Shown one piece after another: positions 39,560-52,922 of a DNA stretch of 64,000 nucleotides. Under the pieces are notes generated by a model. That model was not told the origin of the DNA and searched no databases. It saw nothing but the letters and a program-made list of their open reading frames with translations. Each line of letters begins with the position of its first letter. The first letter of the stretch is position 1. Both the position numbers and the translations under genes were made by a program. This stretch comes from Pogonophryne albipinna (lineage: Eukaryota > Chordata > Actinopteri > Perciformes > Artedidraconidae). Where the stretch lies: NCBI GenBank assembly GCA_028583405.1, contig JAPTMU010000062.1, positions 139,125 through 203,124 on the forward strand, in the 5' to 3' direction.

Positions 39560-40010
39560 TTAAAGGTGGGTTAGGTAAGTTTCAGAAACCGGCTCGAGTG
39601 CACCAACATTTGAAAGTACACAGCCGAAAAGAATCCACCCCTTCCTTCAGACTTCCTTACAGAGCACCTCCTCCAACACACATGAACGCGCACATGACGT
39701 CAGCAGACTGGTGAAAGTGGCCGCCTGTTGCTGGCGAGTCATTGAAGTACTGCTGCAATGCACGCCCAATGATGGCACGCCCAATGAGGGCACGAGATAC
39801 ATTTGTGCGTGCACGAGATGGAAGGCTGACAGACAGGGCGGCAATCCAATCAGTTTAGCCGGCCCGGCTAAACGGATTGGATGTACTTTTTACAGTATTA
39901 CGGCTTCCACAGATGACATTTTTTTTATGGATTTTTTGTCAAAGCACTTAAGATATTCATTGCTATCGGGATGTTAAGAGCATTCCATGGAATATAACAA
40001 AAAGTGTATC
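39560..40010. mobile_element. TTAA-flanked MITE, right end missing, copy B
   Basis: Counterpart of 7550-8000 with a few substitutions. Confidence 0.7.
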
Positions 40011-40185
40011 TCTTAATGGAGAGAGAAAATAAATCTAGATTCAACATTGATTGCATTTTACAACTCTGAGGATCTAATGATTCTAATAATGGCTTTAAAA
40101 TAGTTCTTACTGGGTTGTATTAATATTTCGTTTTTTTTATTATTATCCGCTGATTTACAGACGTCTCTTTCCCCATGTTAGTCAA

Positions 40186-40854
40186 TAGCCGCGTTCACAC
40201 CGCGTACTTTGCAGTACTTAGTGCTGGCACTTAGTGCCCCGGCACATATTACCCCAGGGCACTAAGTACCAATCGCGTTCACACCGGAGTACTTTTCCCT
40301 GAGGGAAGATTACACAAGTGAGCCGCTGACGTCACTTCTTCTTCTTCTGCTTTGGGTTTACTGGCAGGCCGCAAACCACTTCACGGCGTATACTGCCACC
40401 CGGAGTCCCCGGCCGGAAGTCCCCGGAGTTGGAGACTGGCTTCAGTAGAAGCTGCTGGGACTCCCCTGAAGCCTTCCGAGTAAATCGCCAGAACGCCGAC
40501 ACCTCCTCATCTCCACCGCTCCCATGTTTTCTTTTGTGTTGCCATAAGTTAGTCTCTCTGTGTTTGTGCGCTGGGCGAATGCTAATGCTAATAATGCTAA
40601 TGCGAGGATAATAAAATGGCAGCTCTACAAAGCATTTCAGAGTTTTACAGGGGGGTGGTTTGCAATTCGCCCAGCCAATCAGAACTGGGGCACATTTTTC
40701 CCCCAGGAAAGTACCACCTCTCAGCAGGCACTAAAAATGGGGGTAAAAGTTCCCGGCACTAAGTACTCTTTTTGGTGTGAACGCGACATAAGGGGTAGTA
40801 ACGGAACTAAACGCGAAAAGTACGGGGAAAAGTACTCCGGTGTGAACGCGGCTA
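40186..40854. mobile_element. TIR element with GC-rich ends, copy B
   Basis: Counterpart of 8176-8856. Its right end reads agtactccggtgtgaacgcg, a better inverted match to the left end than copy A (agtgctccgg). The internal hairpin is broken by an 11-bp deletion. Confidence 0.7.
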
Positions 40855-40944
40855 ATGGGAGAAAGTCTTTCTGGGCCAGGTGACGTCACGGACTGATGCG
40901 GAAGTTGTAGTACCGCCGTTTGGCCACCAGGAATATTTTCCTCA

Positions 40945-41180
40945 GAGTCCGGCGCCCCTCAGGGCGGTGTGCTCAGCCCTCTCCTCTTTTCCCTGTTCAC
41001 ACGTGGCCACACACAGCTCCAACACCATCGAGAGGTTTGCTGACCACACGGAGAGAGGAGGTCGAAAACCTAACATCTTGGTGACAAACATCAAACTAAA
41101 CCCATCCAAGGACTGGAAAATACCTATTATTGTCCACCACTCTCTCCACCCACCTGGGGAAATAAGGACAATATAGAACT
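40945..41180 (+). pseudogene. L2-like reverse-transcriptase fragment, copy B
   Basis: Counterpart of 8945-9190, with the same PQGGVLSP and FADHT remnants. Confidence 0.7.
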
Positions 41181-42736
41181 GGAGGATGAAACCCTCTTTA
41201 ATGTTCACGCACACACATGCACACAGTGGAATTGTACCTCTGCATTTAACCCATCCTAGTACTGGGAGACGTGGGCAGATATTGCCCGGGGAGCAATGGG
41301 GAGTGGAGGGCCTTAATAATAATAATTAATAATGCATTTTATTTATAGAGCGCTTTTCATGAAACTTAAAGACATTTTACAGAGTACAAATTCATAAAAA
41401 CATAATTAAAATAACACAATTAAAATATATAAAACATTAATTACAGATGTATTTATTTATTCATTTATCTTTAACAGGTTTGATCAACATTTCTGTAAAT
41501 GTGCCAGAGGCTATTTTGGATTTGTAGTCCAGATTTTGTAAGTCAACCTAAAACTAATTTCATGTTAAACAAGTAAATACAATCAAATAAAAACATGCAA
41601 CATACAGTACTGGAATACTTAATAAAACTAAATTTTAAAAAAACAGAACATTAAAACTAAAGAAAACAAACAAAGCGCATGTTAAACCCAGCAGAGCGTT
41701 GTGAGGAGCAGGAGATGCTGTCAGAGGTTCAGATTCCTCACTAACCAGGTTTTGAGTTGGGATTGAAATCAAATAAATGTAGTGTGGTCTCTGGTTGCAG
41801 ATTAAAAGCAGCTTCCCACAGCAGGACCTCCATAAGTACCACACTCCATATTCTAAGTCTGTTCGGGGACTTGAACCAGCGACCCTAAAGCTCCCAGTAC
41901 AATCCCCTACTTTTTTTTTTTTTTATGATAAAAATAGCATTTTTACCTTTTATTACACTTTACATCATTTTAACGAAAACAGTCCAATATGGACAATTAT
42001 TTTAGCAAAAACCTAAATGATAAAAAATAATAAACATCCATACATCAAAACGTAATTACAGAAACCAATAAACAAAAAAAAAACATACATAAATTAAATA
42101 AACCAATGAAACTAAATGAAGAAATGTCATGTTTCATTATGAATGAAGCGTAATCACATGCAGTCAAACTGAAATGTCAAACCGTCACCGACCACCGCGA
42201 ACGTGCTTCACTGCTGGACAGCCAGAATATAGGACATTAGAACATGGATTTCAATTCTTTCCCCGTCAGCAAAGTATCCTGTTATCTGCAATAATGGCTG
42301 AGATATAGTGAAAGGTGTAAAAAGAGTGAAACTCGATTTTTAGGGTAAATAAACACAAATTTGGGGGAAAAATATACGTGGGACAATTTTTCAACTTTTT
42401 AACATAGCTAATCGTTTTCTACACAATTTTTTCAATCTAGAAAAGCTGATTAAAAGTATATTTCAGGGGGGTGCATGATACCCCCTTCTACCCACCCAAC
42501 TATATCTCTCTCTGTGAGATCCTGCACAGTAAATCTCTCTGAGTAAAATTGAAGAAAATTGAAGAAAATTTTACTCTAAAAATATTACATTTGGTCCCAA
42601 CCTATATAGAGTAAAATGTACTCTTTGTTCAGAGTTGTATTTTTAGAGTTCATTTTACTCTATTATGTGCTTAGGTTTGACTCTGCTTAATGGTTATGTA
42701 CTCTATGTAGTGTATATTAAAAACAACTCTACTGCC

Positions 42737-44214
42737 ATTTTACTCCCAATAGAAGGTAATTTTACTCCCAATCGAACGTCATTTCACTCCAATAGAAGGT
42801 CATTTTACTCCAATAGAAGGTCATTTTACTCCAATAGAAGGTCATTTTACTCCCAATAGAAGGTAATTTTACTCCCAATAGAAGGTAATTTTACTCCAAT
42901 AGAAGGTAATTTTACTCCTAATAGAAGGTAATTTTACTCCCAATAGAAGGTCATTTTACTCCCAATAGAAGGTAATTTTACTCCAATAGAAGGTAATTTT
43001 ACTCCAATAGAAGGTAATTTTACTCCCAATAGAAGGTAATTTTACTCCAATAGAAGGTAATTTTACTCCTAATAGAAGGTAATTTTACTCCCAATAGAAG
43101 GTCATTTTACTCCCAATCGAACGTCATTTTACTCCAATAGAAGGTAATTTTACTCCCAATAGAAGGTAATTTTACTCCAATAGAAGGTAATTTTACTCCT
43201 AATAGAAGGTAATTTTACTCCCAATAGAAGGTAATTTTACTCCCAATAGAAGGTAATTTTACTCCAATAGAAGGTAATTTTACTCCCAATAGAAGGTAAT
43301 TTTACTCCAATAGAAGGTAATTTCACCCCAATATAAGGTAATTTTACTCCCAATAGAAGGTAATTTTACTCCAATAGAAGGTAATTTTACTCCCAATAGA
43401 AGGTAATTTTACTCCAATAGAAGGTAATTTTACTCCCAATAGAAGGTAATTTTACTGCAATAGAAGGTAATTTCACCCCAATAGAAGGTAATTTTACTCC
43501 CAATAGAAGGTAATTTTACTCCAATAGAAGGTCATTTTACTCCCAATAGAAGGTAATTTTACTCCCAATCGAACGTCATTTTACTCAAATAGAAGGTAAT
43601 TTTACTCCCAATAGAAGGTAATTTTACTCCCAATAGAAGGTAATTTTACTCCCAATAGAAGGTAATTTTACTCCAATAGAAGGTAATTTTACTCCCAATC
43701 GAACGTCATTTTACTCCAATAGAAGATCATTTTACTCCAATAGAAGGTAATTTTACTCCCAATAGAAGGTCATTTTACTCCCAATCGAACGTCATTTTAC
43801 TCCAATAGAAGGTCATTTTACTCCCAATAAAAGGTAATTTCACCCCAATAGAAGGTAATTTTACTCCAATAGAAGGTAATTTTACTCCCAATAGAAGGTA
43901 ATTTTACTCCAATAGAAGGTAATTTTACTCCCAATAGAAGGTAATTTTACTCCAATAGAAGGTAATTTTACTCCAATAGAAGGTCATTTCACTCCCAATA
44001 GAAGGTAATTTTACTCCAATAGAAGGTAATTTTACTCCAATAGAAGGTCATTTCACTCCCAATAGAAGGTCATTTTACTCCAATAGAAGGTAATTTTACT
44101 CCAATAGAAGGTCATTTCACTCCCAATAGAAGGTAATTTTACTCCCAATAGAAGGTAATTTTACTCTAATAGAAGGTAATTTTACTCCAATAGAAGGTAA
44201 TTTTACTCAGAATA
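42737..44214. repeat. 21/22-bp minisatellite, copy B
   Basis: Same unit as 10747-12200 but a different series of variants (for example caccccaat, and cctaat units not seen in copy A), with similar total length. Confidence 0.97.
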
Positions 44215-44266
44215 GAATAAATGAACCATAATGATCTTTATAATAAAAAAGGTCAATAAACCAAAG

Positions 44267-44713
44267 TGCTTAAGTAACACGAGTGGGCGTGTGTGAAGCT
44301 GACCTTTGAGCGGCCCGACCAAGCAAGGAGGCAGAGAGTTCAAATACAACCCGGTGTGGGCATTTATTAATCGCTGTGGTTCATGATACACAGCCTCAAT
44401 ATGACTGTCTCACGTGAACACAGTCACCAGCAACAAGGGCCTCACAGTCACCAGCAACAAGGACCTCACAGTCACCAGCAACAAGGACCTCACAGTCACC
44501 AGCAACAAGGACCTCACACACACTAACAGGAAAACAGAACCTAAATACGCACAGTACTAATCAAACCAACAGGACACAGGTGAGGAGGGAGGAGACAACA
44601 CAGGGCACCAGGTGAACGCAATCACCAGCAACAGACAAGACGGGAGGGGAACACTTTTCAAACTACAACAGGAAACAGAGACAGACAAACTAAAACATAG
44701 ACAGATCATGACA
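44267..44713 (-). mobile_element. solo-LTR-like sequence, copy B
   Basis: Counterpart of 12255-12701, including four copies of the 24-bp repeat. Confidence 0.5.
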
Positions 44714-45601
44714 AATAGATGCATAAATGACATAGATTCACATGCTTCCTGTGCAATGTTTTAGCGTGGAACAAAGTAATATACTTCGCCAATAATGAAG
44801 CTATAAGAGACCGAGATCTACGGCCCCAGAGATCACCTCCGTTACAGGGTGGTCATGGTTTGACTCCGATAGAATTGACTCTGCATTTTTGATCGCACTC
44901 TAGAAGCTATGAGTAATAAATACACTCCAAAATGATTAAATATCACTATTTCATAGCAAAATAGTAATTACTCTGGATAAAATACTCACCAATATTTCCT
45001 GTGTGTCGTTTGAAATACTCCAGTTATTCATTTAATTAGTTTAGCTCTCAACCTGTTAACTATATGATCAGTGTTTTGTACGTTTAAGAGGCTTTTACAG
45101 AAATATCAGCTTTATGAACACTTTCCCCTTTTGCTTTAAAAAGAGCAGATGTTGGTTTATCTCCAAATGTAATTTAAAGACGTGTTTGTAGACTCCTGTT
45201 GAAGACTCAGGTACAGTTCAATCATTCCTCTTAAAGTAGCATGACTTTAAGCCTCTGTGTGAGTGGGGAGGGACAAAGAGGCGTGATGGGACCCTCAGAA
45301 ATACCCTCAGATATATATATATATACCATCAATCAATCAATCTACAACTTTATTAATCCCGCAAGGGGCAATTGGTTAAGAGCAGCTTATTTCACAGGCC
45401 GGAGCATACAGGAAGAAAACATTAGATAAATACGATCAGATATTGATCCAGAGAAGCTGCACCTCTTCCTGTGCGCAGATATAAAGAAACGACAGCATGA
45501 GAGACGGAAGAGAGACGGAAGAGAGACGACCTAAACTATTTCCCAACGTAATAAAGTATACGTATATCTATAAAGTTCATATCTCTACCTGTCATGGACC
45601 A

Positions 45602-45644
<43 letters not shown>

Positions 45645-46215
45645 AGGGGCTCAGGTAGGACTTTACACTTTATTATAAAACCCAGAACAAACTGCGTAAA
45701 GGTTTTTATTCTGTTCTTCTTGTAGTAAATATAAATATATATTTTAATTCAACATCCAATCAATGCATTGATATCCTGTTACATTTAGACCTTGGGTTTT
45801 GGAGCCCCTAAACTAGATTCAGGTGAACTTGAAACCCCTCTTTTCTGACGCCTCTGTTATTTCACACTGATCTTTATCATCGTTTATTTTGATGGGTTAA
45901 CTTTTACGATTGTTAAAAGGACTGAGTGACTCTAAAGGAGAGTTACGCTTATCGTGCGTTTGACTCCACTCTGCCTTCATCATTCTAAAACACAACTCTT
46001 GCTCACTGATCATAGTTTCTGCAATTAAGATCATTCTATTTATTATTATTATTTCATTTCACCGTGTTGCTCACACACAGGAGAACATGACTCAATGAGG
46101 GGTGACGTGGAAATCAAATCAAATAAATGATGTGGAAAAACATATATTTGATCATATAATATCAGGAAGTTCAGTTACATTTTAGTTTGAAATCTGACAA
46201 TAGTATGCATACTGT

Positions 46216-46290
<75 letters not shown>

Positions 46291-46442
46291 TGCACATGCA
46301 CATGCACAACACCAGACGGTGTTGAATCTGTGTATCAACACAGCCCCCTGCAGTTGTTCTGGTGTACTGCAGCAGCTCATGAATATTCACACTGTGGAAG
46401 GAATCAGAGCTTTTCATTGTCCCGATCATTGAAGTTTTATTT

Positions 46443-47495
<1,053 letters not shown>

Positions 47496-50111
47496 ACAAA
47501 ACAAACATTTTAGTAAAAACCTGAATTATCGGGACAATCTGACTTCCAATCTAAAAGCTTGGGTTTCAAACCGGCATATACGTGGCAGCGGCCACTGCTT
47601 ATCAAATCATCAAAGTTTACTTGTATTGCCCAATATCACAAAATAGGTCTGTCTCAGTGGGCTTTAGGGATTAAAATCAAACAACAACATTTAACAATTG
47701 TAAACAATAATATTACAGCAAAATGGAAAGACAAGATAGTGTTTAAAAGACAAATGGAAATAAAACTAAATAAGATACAACAAAAGATAAGGAAAATATA
47801 TAAAACAATCAAATAGAGTACCATCAAATAAAATCAATTTCCATTTCATGCCAGCTCTAACTAAAGACTTTGGTAAAAAAGGAAGTTCTTCAATGCACTC
47901 TTAAAAGTTTGGACACTGATAAAAGTTGGTTCCAGAGAAAGATCTGTACCTATTGGCCAGCTCTAACCACTGAGCTATCCGGAGGCATGCACAAACATTT
48001 TAAGTGCAATTTTTCACTGTGAAGAAACATATTTCCTGAATGAACTGGTGCTTGAGCTCTAAATGAACTGACTTGTGTTCTCTATATAAACATGTTTATC
48101 TCAGATATAGTTAATGGTAAAATGACTCCAGAGTGAGATCACTGAAGTGTTTCTGAGGTGATAGAAAACTGTACAAATCAACCTTGTGATTTATCCTCAG
48201 GACTCCAGGCTGAAGGAGAACACAACTCAACAGATAAGCTGCCAGTGTTATGTACTGATGGGAATTATGGCTCTTTGAAGAGAGCCAGATCTTATGGCTC
48301 CGTTCCTTTGTGAGAGCCATTCAAAAGAACCGGTTTATCTTTAACCTGTTAAGCCCCAAGCCTGTTTTTGAGGTCTCAGGCTCGAAAATGACATTTCCAG
48401 AACAAATGACCATAACTACACTTCTAAAAGGAGAAAATCAATAATTTTTTCTCAAAGTAATGATAAACCTGTGAGTTGGAAGAAGAAAAGTCAGAATCAA
48501 TATAGATGTTTTTTTATTTTAAAGAAAATTCAGATTGAACATGGTAAAATAATGTAAATGATAGTGTCCGTCCAAAATTCTTTTTTACGTATAGTGAAAA
48601 CTACCCTTGTATGATGGTAAGGTAGACTAAAAGCTTTAGGAATCCAAAGTACAACATATAATAAGAACCCTGTATCAAGATTGATGCAAAACAAGTGACA
48701 TTTGACCTTTTTAGAGAGGTTTAGAAAAAATAACTCCACCTCTTGGGTCATTTGGGTGGAAATGGGCATGTTTGCCGCTTCTCTGGAACCCATTTGTCAA
48801 TTTTGATGATTGACATCTCTTTTGAACCGTTAGAGCCAATATAATCGAAGGGGAATTTCCACATACACACCAACGTTACCATTGAGAAGTGGGAGCTATG
48901 CGCACACAGTTTGCCCAATCCGAAACCTATTTTACGCTCTGAAATCTGAAAACTTAAAACTAGGTTTATTGCTGATGGATTATCAGAAATCATTTCAAAG
49001 TGACACAGACACATTGGATTAACTATGGACTAACCTTCAGCAGCGTTTTTATCGTTTTAATGCCATTGAACACCACTTTTGATCAGACAACAACAAAGGT
49101 AAGATATATGCGGTGTTGGCTACCTAATGCCACGTGTTGTGATGTCTGTTTTTGTTTCTAATGTCACGAGTTCTGATCATGGAGTGATGATACAGATACC
49201 TCTCGAATCTGTGTAATCTTACGATGCTAATCGATGGGTTGGATTTGCATTTACGATAAGTAATAAGGGTGTTATACGGTGAGTTCTGTACTAACTTGTT
49301 CGCGACCGACACATCCCCTTAAAGTGATTAAAAACAACCCGTTATCATAACATCATGGCATCATGTCATTTAAAGACTGTTCCAATAACAGCTTGGGACC
49401 ATGTTCATGACCAAAAGTGAACCATGATATTCTTGATATGCACACAACAAACCATCAACAGCTTTTCATCACTACTAATTCTAATGAATGATCCATGAAC
49501 AAGAGTATCTCTCGGTCTGGCAGTCGGTAAAGGTGGAGATAACTTTAATAATTTTTACAGTGCCAGGTATCTGGTTCCATTATACACCACACAATATTAC
49601 TACATCCAGTTTGTAATTCAATGTAATTTACATTAATGCACACAATGTACACAATATCTTGTTTTTATTACTGCATATATTGTATATTTCATTCCAATTT
49701 CAATGCAAACACTGCTATATTATACTACATTTTCTATATTTGTTCATGTTATTATAGTTTTCTTAAATAGTTTTCTATCTGTGTTTTTAATTTTTGTTTA
49801 ACTTTAATGTCTGCACCACAACACCAAGTCAAATTCCTCGTACGTGTCGACCCACTTGGTGATAAACCTGATTCTGATTCTGATTTATTTCCACCACTGG
49901 TTCATAAAGACCTCCAGTTTGACCAGAATAATGACGTACTCATTTCTCTGGTGGTTTTTAGCTGTGTAACTCGATCGTTCCATCACTATCATTCATTGTT
50001 TATATCATCATTTAGTTGTTCATGATACAAAATATTTATTTTAGTAATAATTTTTAAATATTACATCTGCTCCAAGCAACTAAAGTACATGACTCTCTTG
50101 TTTCTGTTCAG

Positions 50112-50402
50112 AGTCTGTTGTCAGACTGGTGGGAGGAGAGAGTCGCTGTGCAGGAGACCTGGAGGTGAAACATCAGGGAGAATGGAGACCATTGCAAGCT
50201 AACGCTCTCTGGAACCTGAAGACTGCAGCTGTTGTCTGCAGAGAGCTCGACTGTGGCTCTGCTGTTTCTGTGGGAGAGAGAGAGGAGTCCTCAGAGAGAC
50301 CTGTGTGGAACATCAGGCCTACCTGTGTTCAGTCTGGATCTGCTCTGAGGAATTGTGCAGAATCATTTTCCTCTCGCCACATCGTGACTCTCACCTGCTC
50401 AG
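50112..50402 (+). CDS. copy B SRCR domain 1 exon, intact
   Basis: Same 97 codons and splice sites as 18144-18434. Confidence 0.8.
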
Positions 50403-50581
50403 GTAAGCCCATTACTGACACCACCAATGACATAATCTATCACACATTCAGAAATGCTCAGAAAAACAAAAAAACAAAGTCTTTGTGTGTAGAGCAAAGA
50501 TGTTTGGGTACCTGAGCAGAAGGACTAGAAGAGAGGAATCTGCAGATGATGTTTTATTTTAGATGTAGATGGATGCTAATT

Positions 50582-51256
50582 GTTAAGGTACATTCACACC
50601 GGAAGCAATGTGAATCTTCGAGCGTCGCAATTACAGATAAAGTCAATGCAAAGATGCAGAACATCTCAGTTTAGCGCCTGATGCTATTGACGTGACTTGC
50701 GTCATTCATGAGTTACATTTTTTCATCTTCTGAGTCTAATTCGCCCGACGCTGTCGTGTGTTAGCTAATCAGCGGTGAGGATCTCATTCTGACATCACTG
50801 ACGTTGAATCAGGAAACAAGAACATCAGCCGTTAGCCATTGGCTGTTAGCCGTTAGCTGTTAGTACACAGAGCTCACAGCTTATCTGTGGCTGTGTGACG
50901 TTGTGAGTTTGGACGGAGCAGCTACATGTTAGCTTATCTTGATCTCCATGCAGAAAACATTTTAAAAGTGTTCGTCTGCCGTCTTGTCTGCACACTTGTC
51001 AAACATGAATACATGTTTTTTCTAACCAGTAGTTATCTGGGCATCATTTTGAAACATGTTTTACAATTAAATCCCTGTAAAATATGTTTATGTTGTTGTT
51101 GTTTGTATCAACCATAGTATTTACATGGAGATAAGCCCCGCCTCCTTTCCAGTGCGTCCTGTTTGAATGACGAGTAAACACAGCTGACAGCTGCGGTGAA
51201 ACTTGAGCAATTAGAGCGATGAGAATCTTCGCAGGACCGGTGTGAATGCAGCATTA
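50582..51256. mobile_element. TIR element, copy B
   Basis: Counterpart of 18614-19288, essentially identical. Confidence 0.65.
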
Positions 51257-51425
51257 GAGGGTATTAGATGTAGATTTGAGGGTAACTGCAGTCTGTGCTG
51301 ATATCAAGAAGTGTTCTGTTGTTCATCATGAACTCATGTTGGAATGTTTGAATGAAATATATTGTTTCGTCTCTTTTATTATGTGTCTTTGACCTCTCTC
51401 TGTTTGTATCTTCTCTCCTCTCCAG

Positions 51426-51741
51426 ACTCTGTCAGGCTGGTGAATGGGACCAGTCTGTGCTCAGGCAGACTGGGAGGTGAACTCTGACCAGACTAACCCG
51501 GCCTGGTCTCTCAGTGTGTGAGGCTGACTTTGACCAGCAGGATGCTCAGGTGGTCTGCAGGGAGATTGACTGTGGGGGCTCCTTCATGTCCTCCAGGGGG
51601 CGCTCTATGGAGAAGGGGAGGCTCCAATGTGGACCAAAGAGTTCAGTGTGGGGGCCATGAGTCTGCTCTCCTGGACTGTAGCTCAGCCTCAGAGAGAAAC
51701 ACCTGCTCACTCTGGCAGAGCTGTTAGCCTCACCTGCTCAG
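51426..51741 (+). pseudogene. copy B SRCR domain 2 exon, frameshifted
   Basis: 316 bases against 312 in copy A. It has one-base insertions (ctgggagg, ggtctctcag, tgggggctcc, ttcatgtcc, ctcactctgg) and one deletion (gagttcagtg). Confidence 0.85.
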
Positions 51742-51827
51742 GTAGAGAGGAGCTGTGATTGGTTCATTCTGTTTCTCATCAAACTCACTTTAGTTCTCTC
51801 TCTGATCCCTCTCTTGTTTCTCTTCAG

Positions 51828-52144
51828 AGCCTGTTGTCAGACTGGTGGAAGGAAAGAGTCGCTGTGCAGGAACTCTGGAGGTGAAACAATAGGGAGAATG
51901 CGAGACCAGTGTGGGGCTATAACTCATCTCAGCTCTAACCCTAACCGTTACTGGACCCTGAAGGCAGCAGGTGTTGTCTGCAGAGTTCTCGACTGTGGCT
52001 CTGCTGTTTCTGTAGGAAAGAGATATGTGTCCTCAAAGAGATCTGTGTGGGGGATCAGTCCTGCCTGTGTTCAGTCTGAACCTGATCTGAGGGAGTGTGC
52101 AGAAGCAAGTTCCGCTGCCAACATCGTGACTCTCACCTGCTCAG
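51828..52144 (+). pseudogene. copy B SRCR domain 3 exon, stop and frameshifts
   Basis: gag becomes tag (gaaacaatagggag) and two bases are inserted (aatgcgag, ctcatctc). The rest is identical to 19853-20167. Confidence 0.85.
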
Positions 52145-52922
52145 GTAAGCCCATCATTGACACCACCAATGACATCATCTCTCACATCTTCTAAAAAGGC
52201 TCCAGTAGCTCCCAGTGATTATGAAACACTGTTTGTCTCCAAATGGCCCTCCCTGATGTGTGTATATGAAACATGTCTGCTGCTCCAGGAGTCCCCGGGG
52301 CCAACCAGTCTGAAAGGACTCCTCCTTCAGCTCCACCTCTCTCTGAGCCTCTGGGTTCCACCAGCAGGTTCTCTGGGTTCCACCAGCAGGTTCTTTGGGT
52401 TCCACCATAACGGCACCAAGACCTCCTGAACACAGCTTTGATCAGCTGAGCTCAGCCGGGCTCTTCAGTATCTCCACACCACATGGAGTCCTTCACCCTG
52501 GGGGGCTCCTTACATGGAGACAGTCCAGCCCCTATCACTTTCCATTTTTAAAACATCTTCTTAACAGAGTCATATTCTGGTTTTCAGAAATTCTCAGAAG
52601 CCGTTAGCTGTTAGCCATTATCTGTTAGCACAGAGAGCTCACAGCTCCTCATATCTGTCCACGTGTAACTGGTGTCGATTAGCGGTGTCTGCGTTGTGTT
52701 TCTTTTGTTGAAGGATGATACCCGAGCCAGCATACCGTTGAGCCGATCTCCGTTTATTAATTGACTGACAACAGATATACAACAAATCAGTAGTTATTAC
52801 ATTAGTTTTCCCTCACTTTGACTCCTCTCACGTGGAACACATTCACAAATAGGGAAGAGGAAAACGTGAGGGACACACAATGAAGGGGGGGAAGTCCCCA
52901 CAAAAATAATCCTCTGTGTACA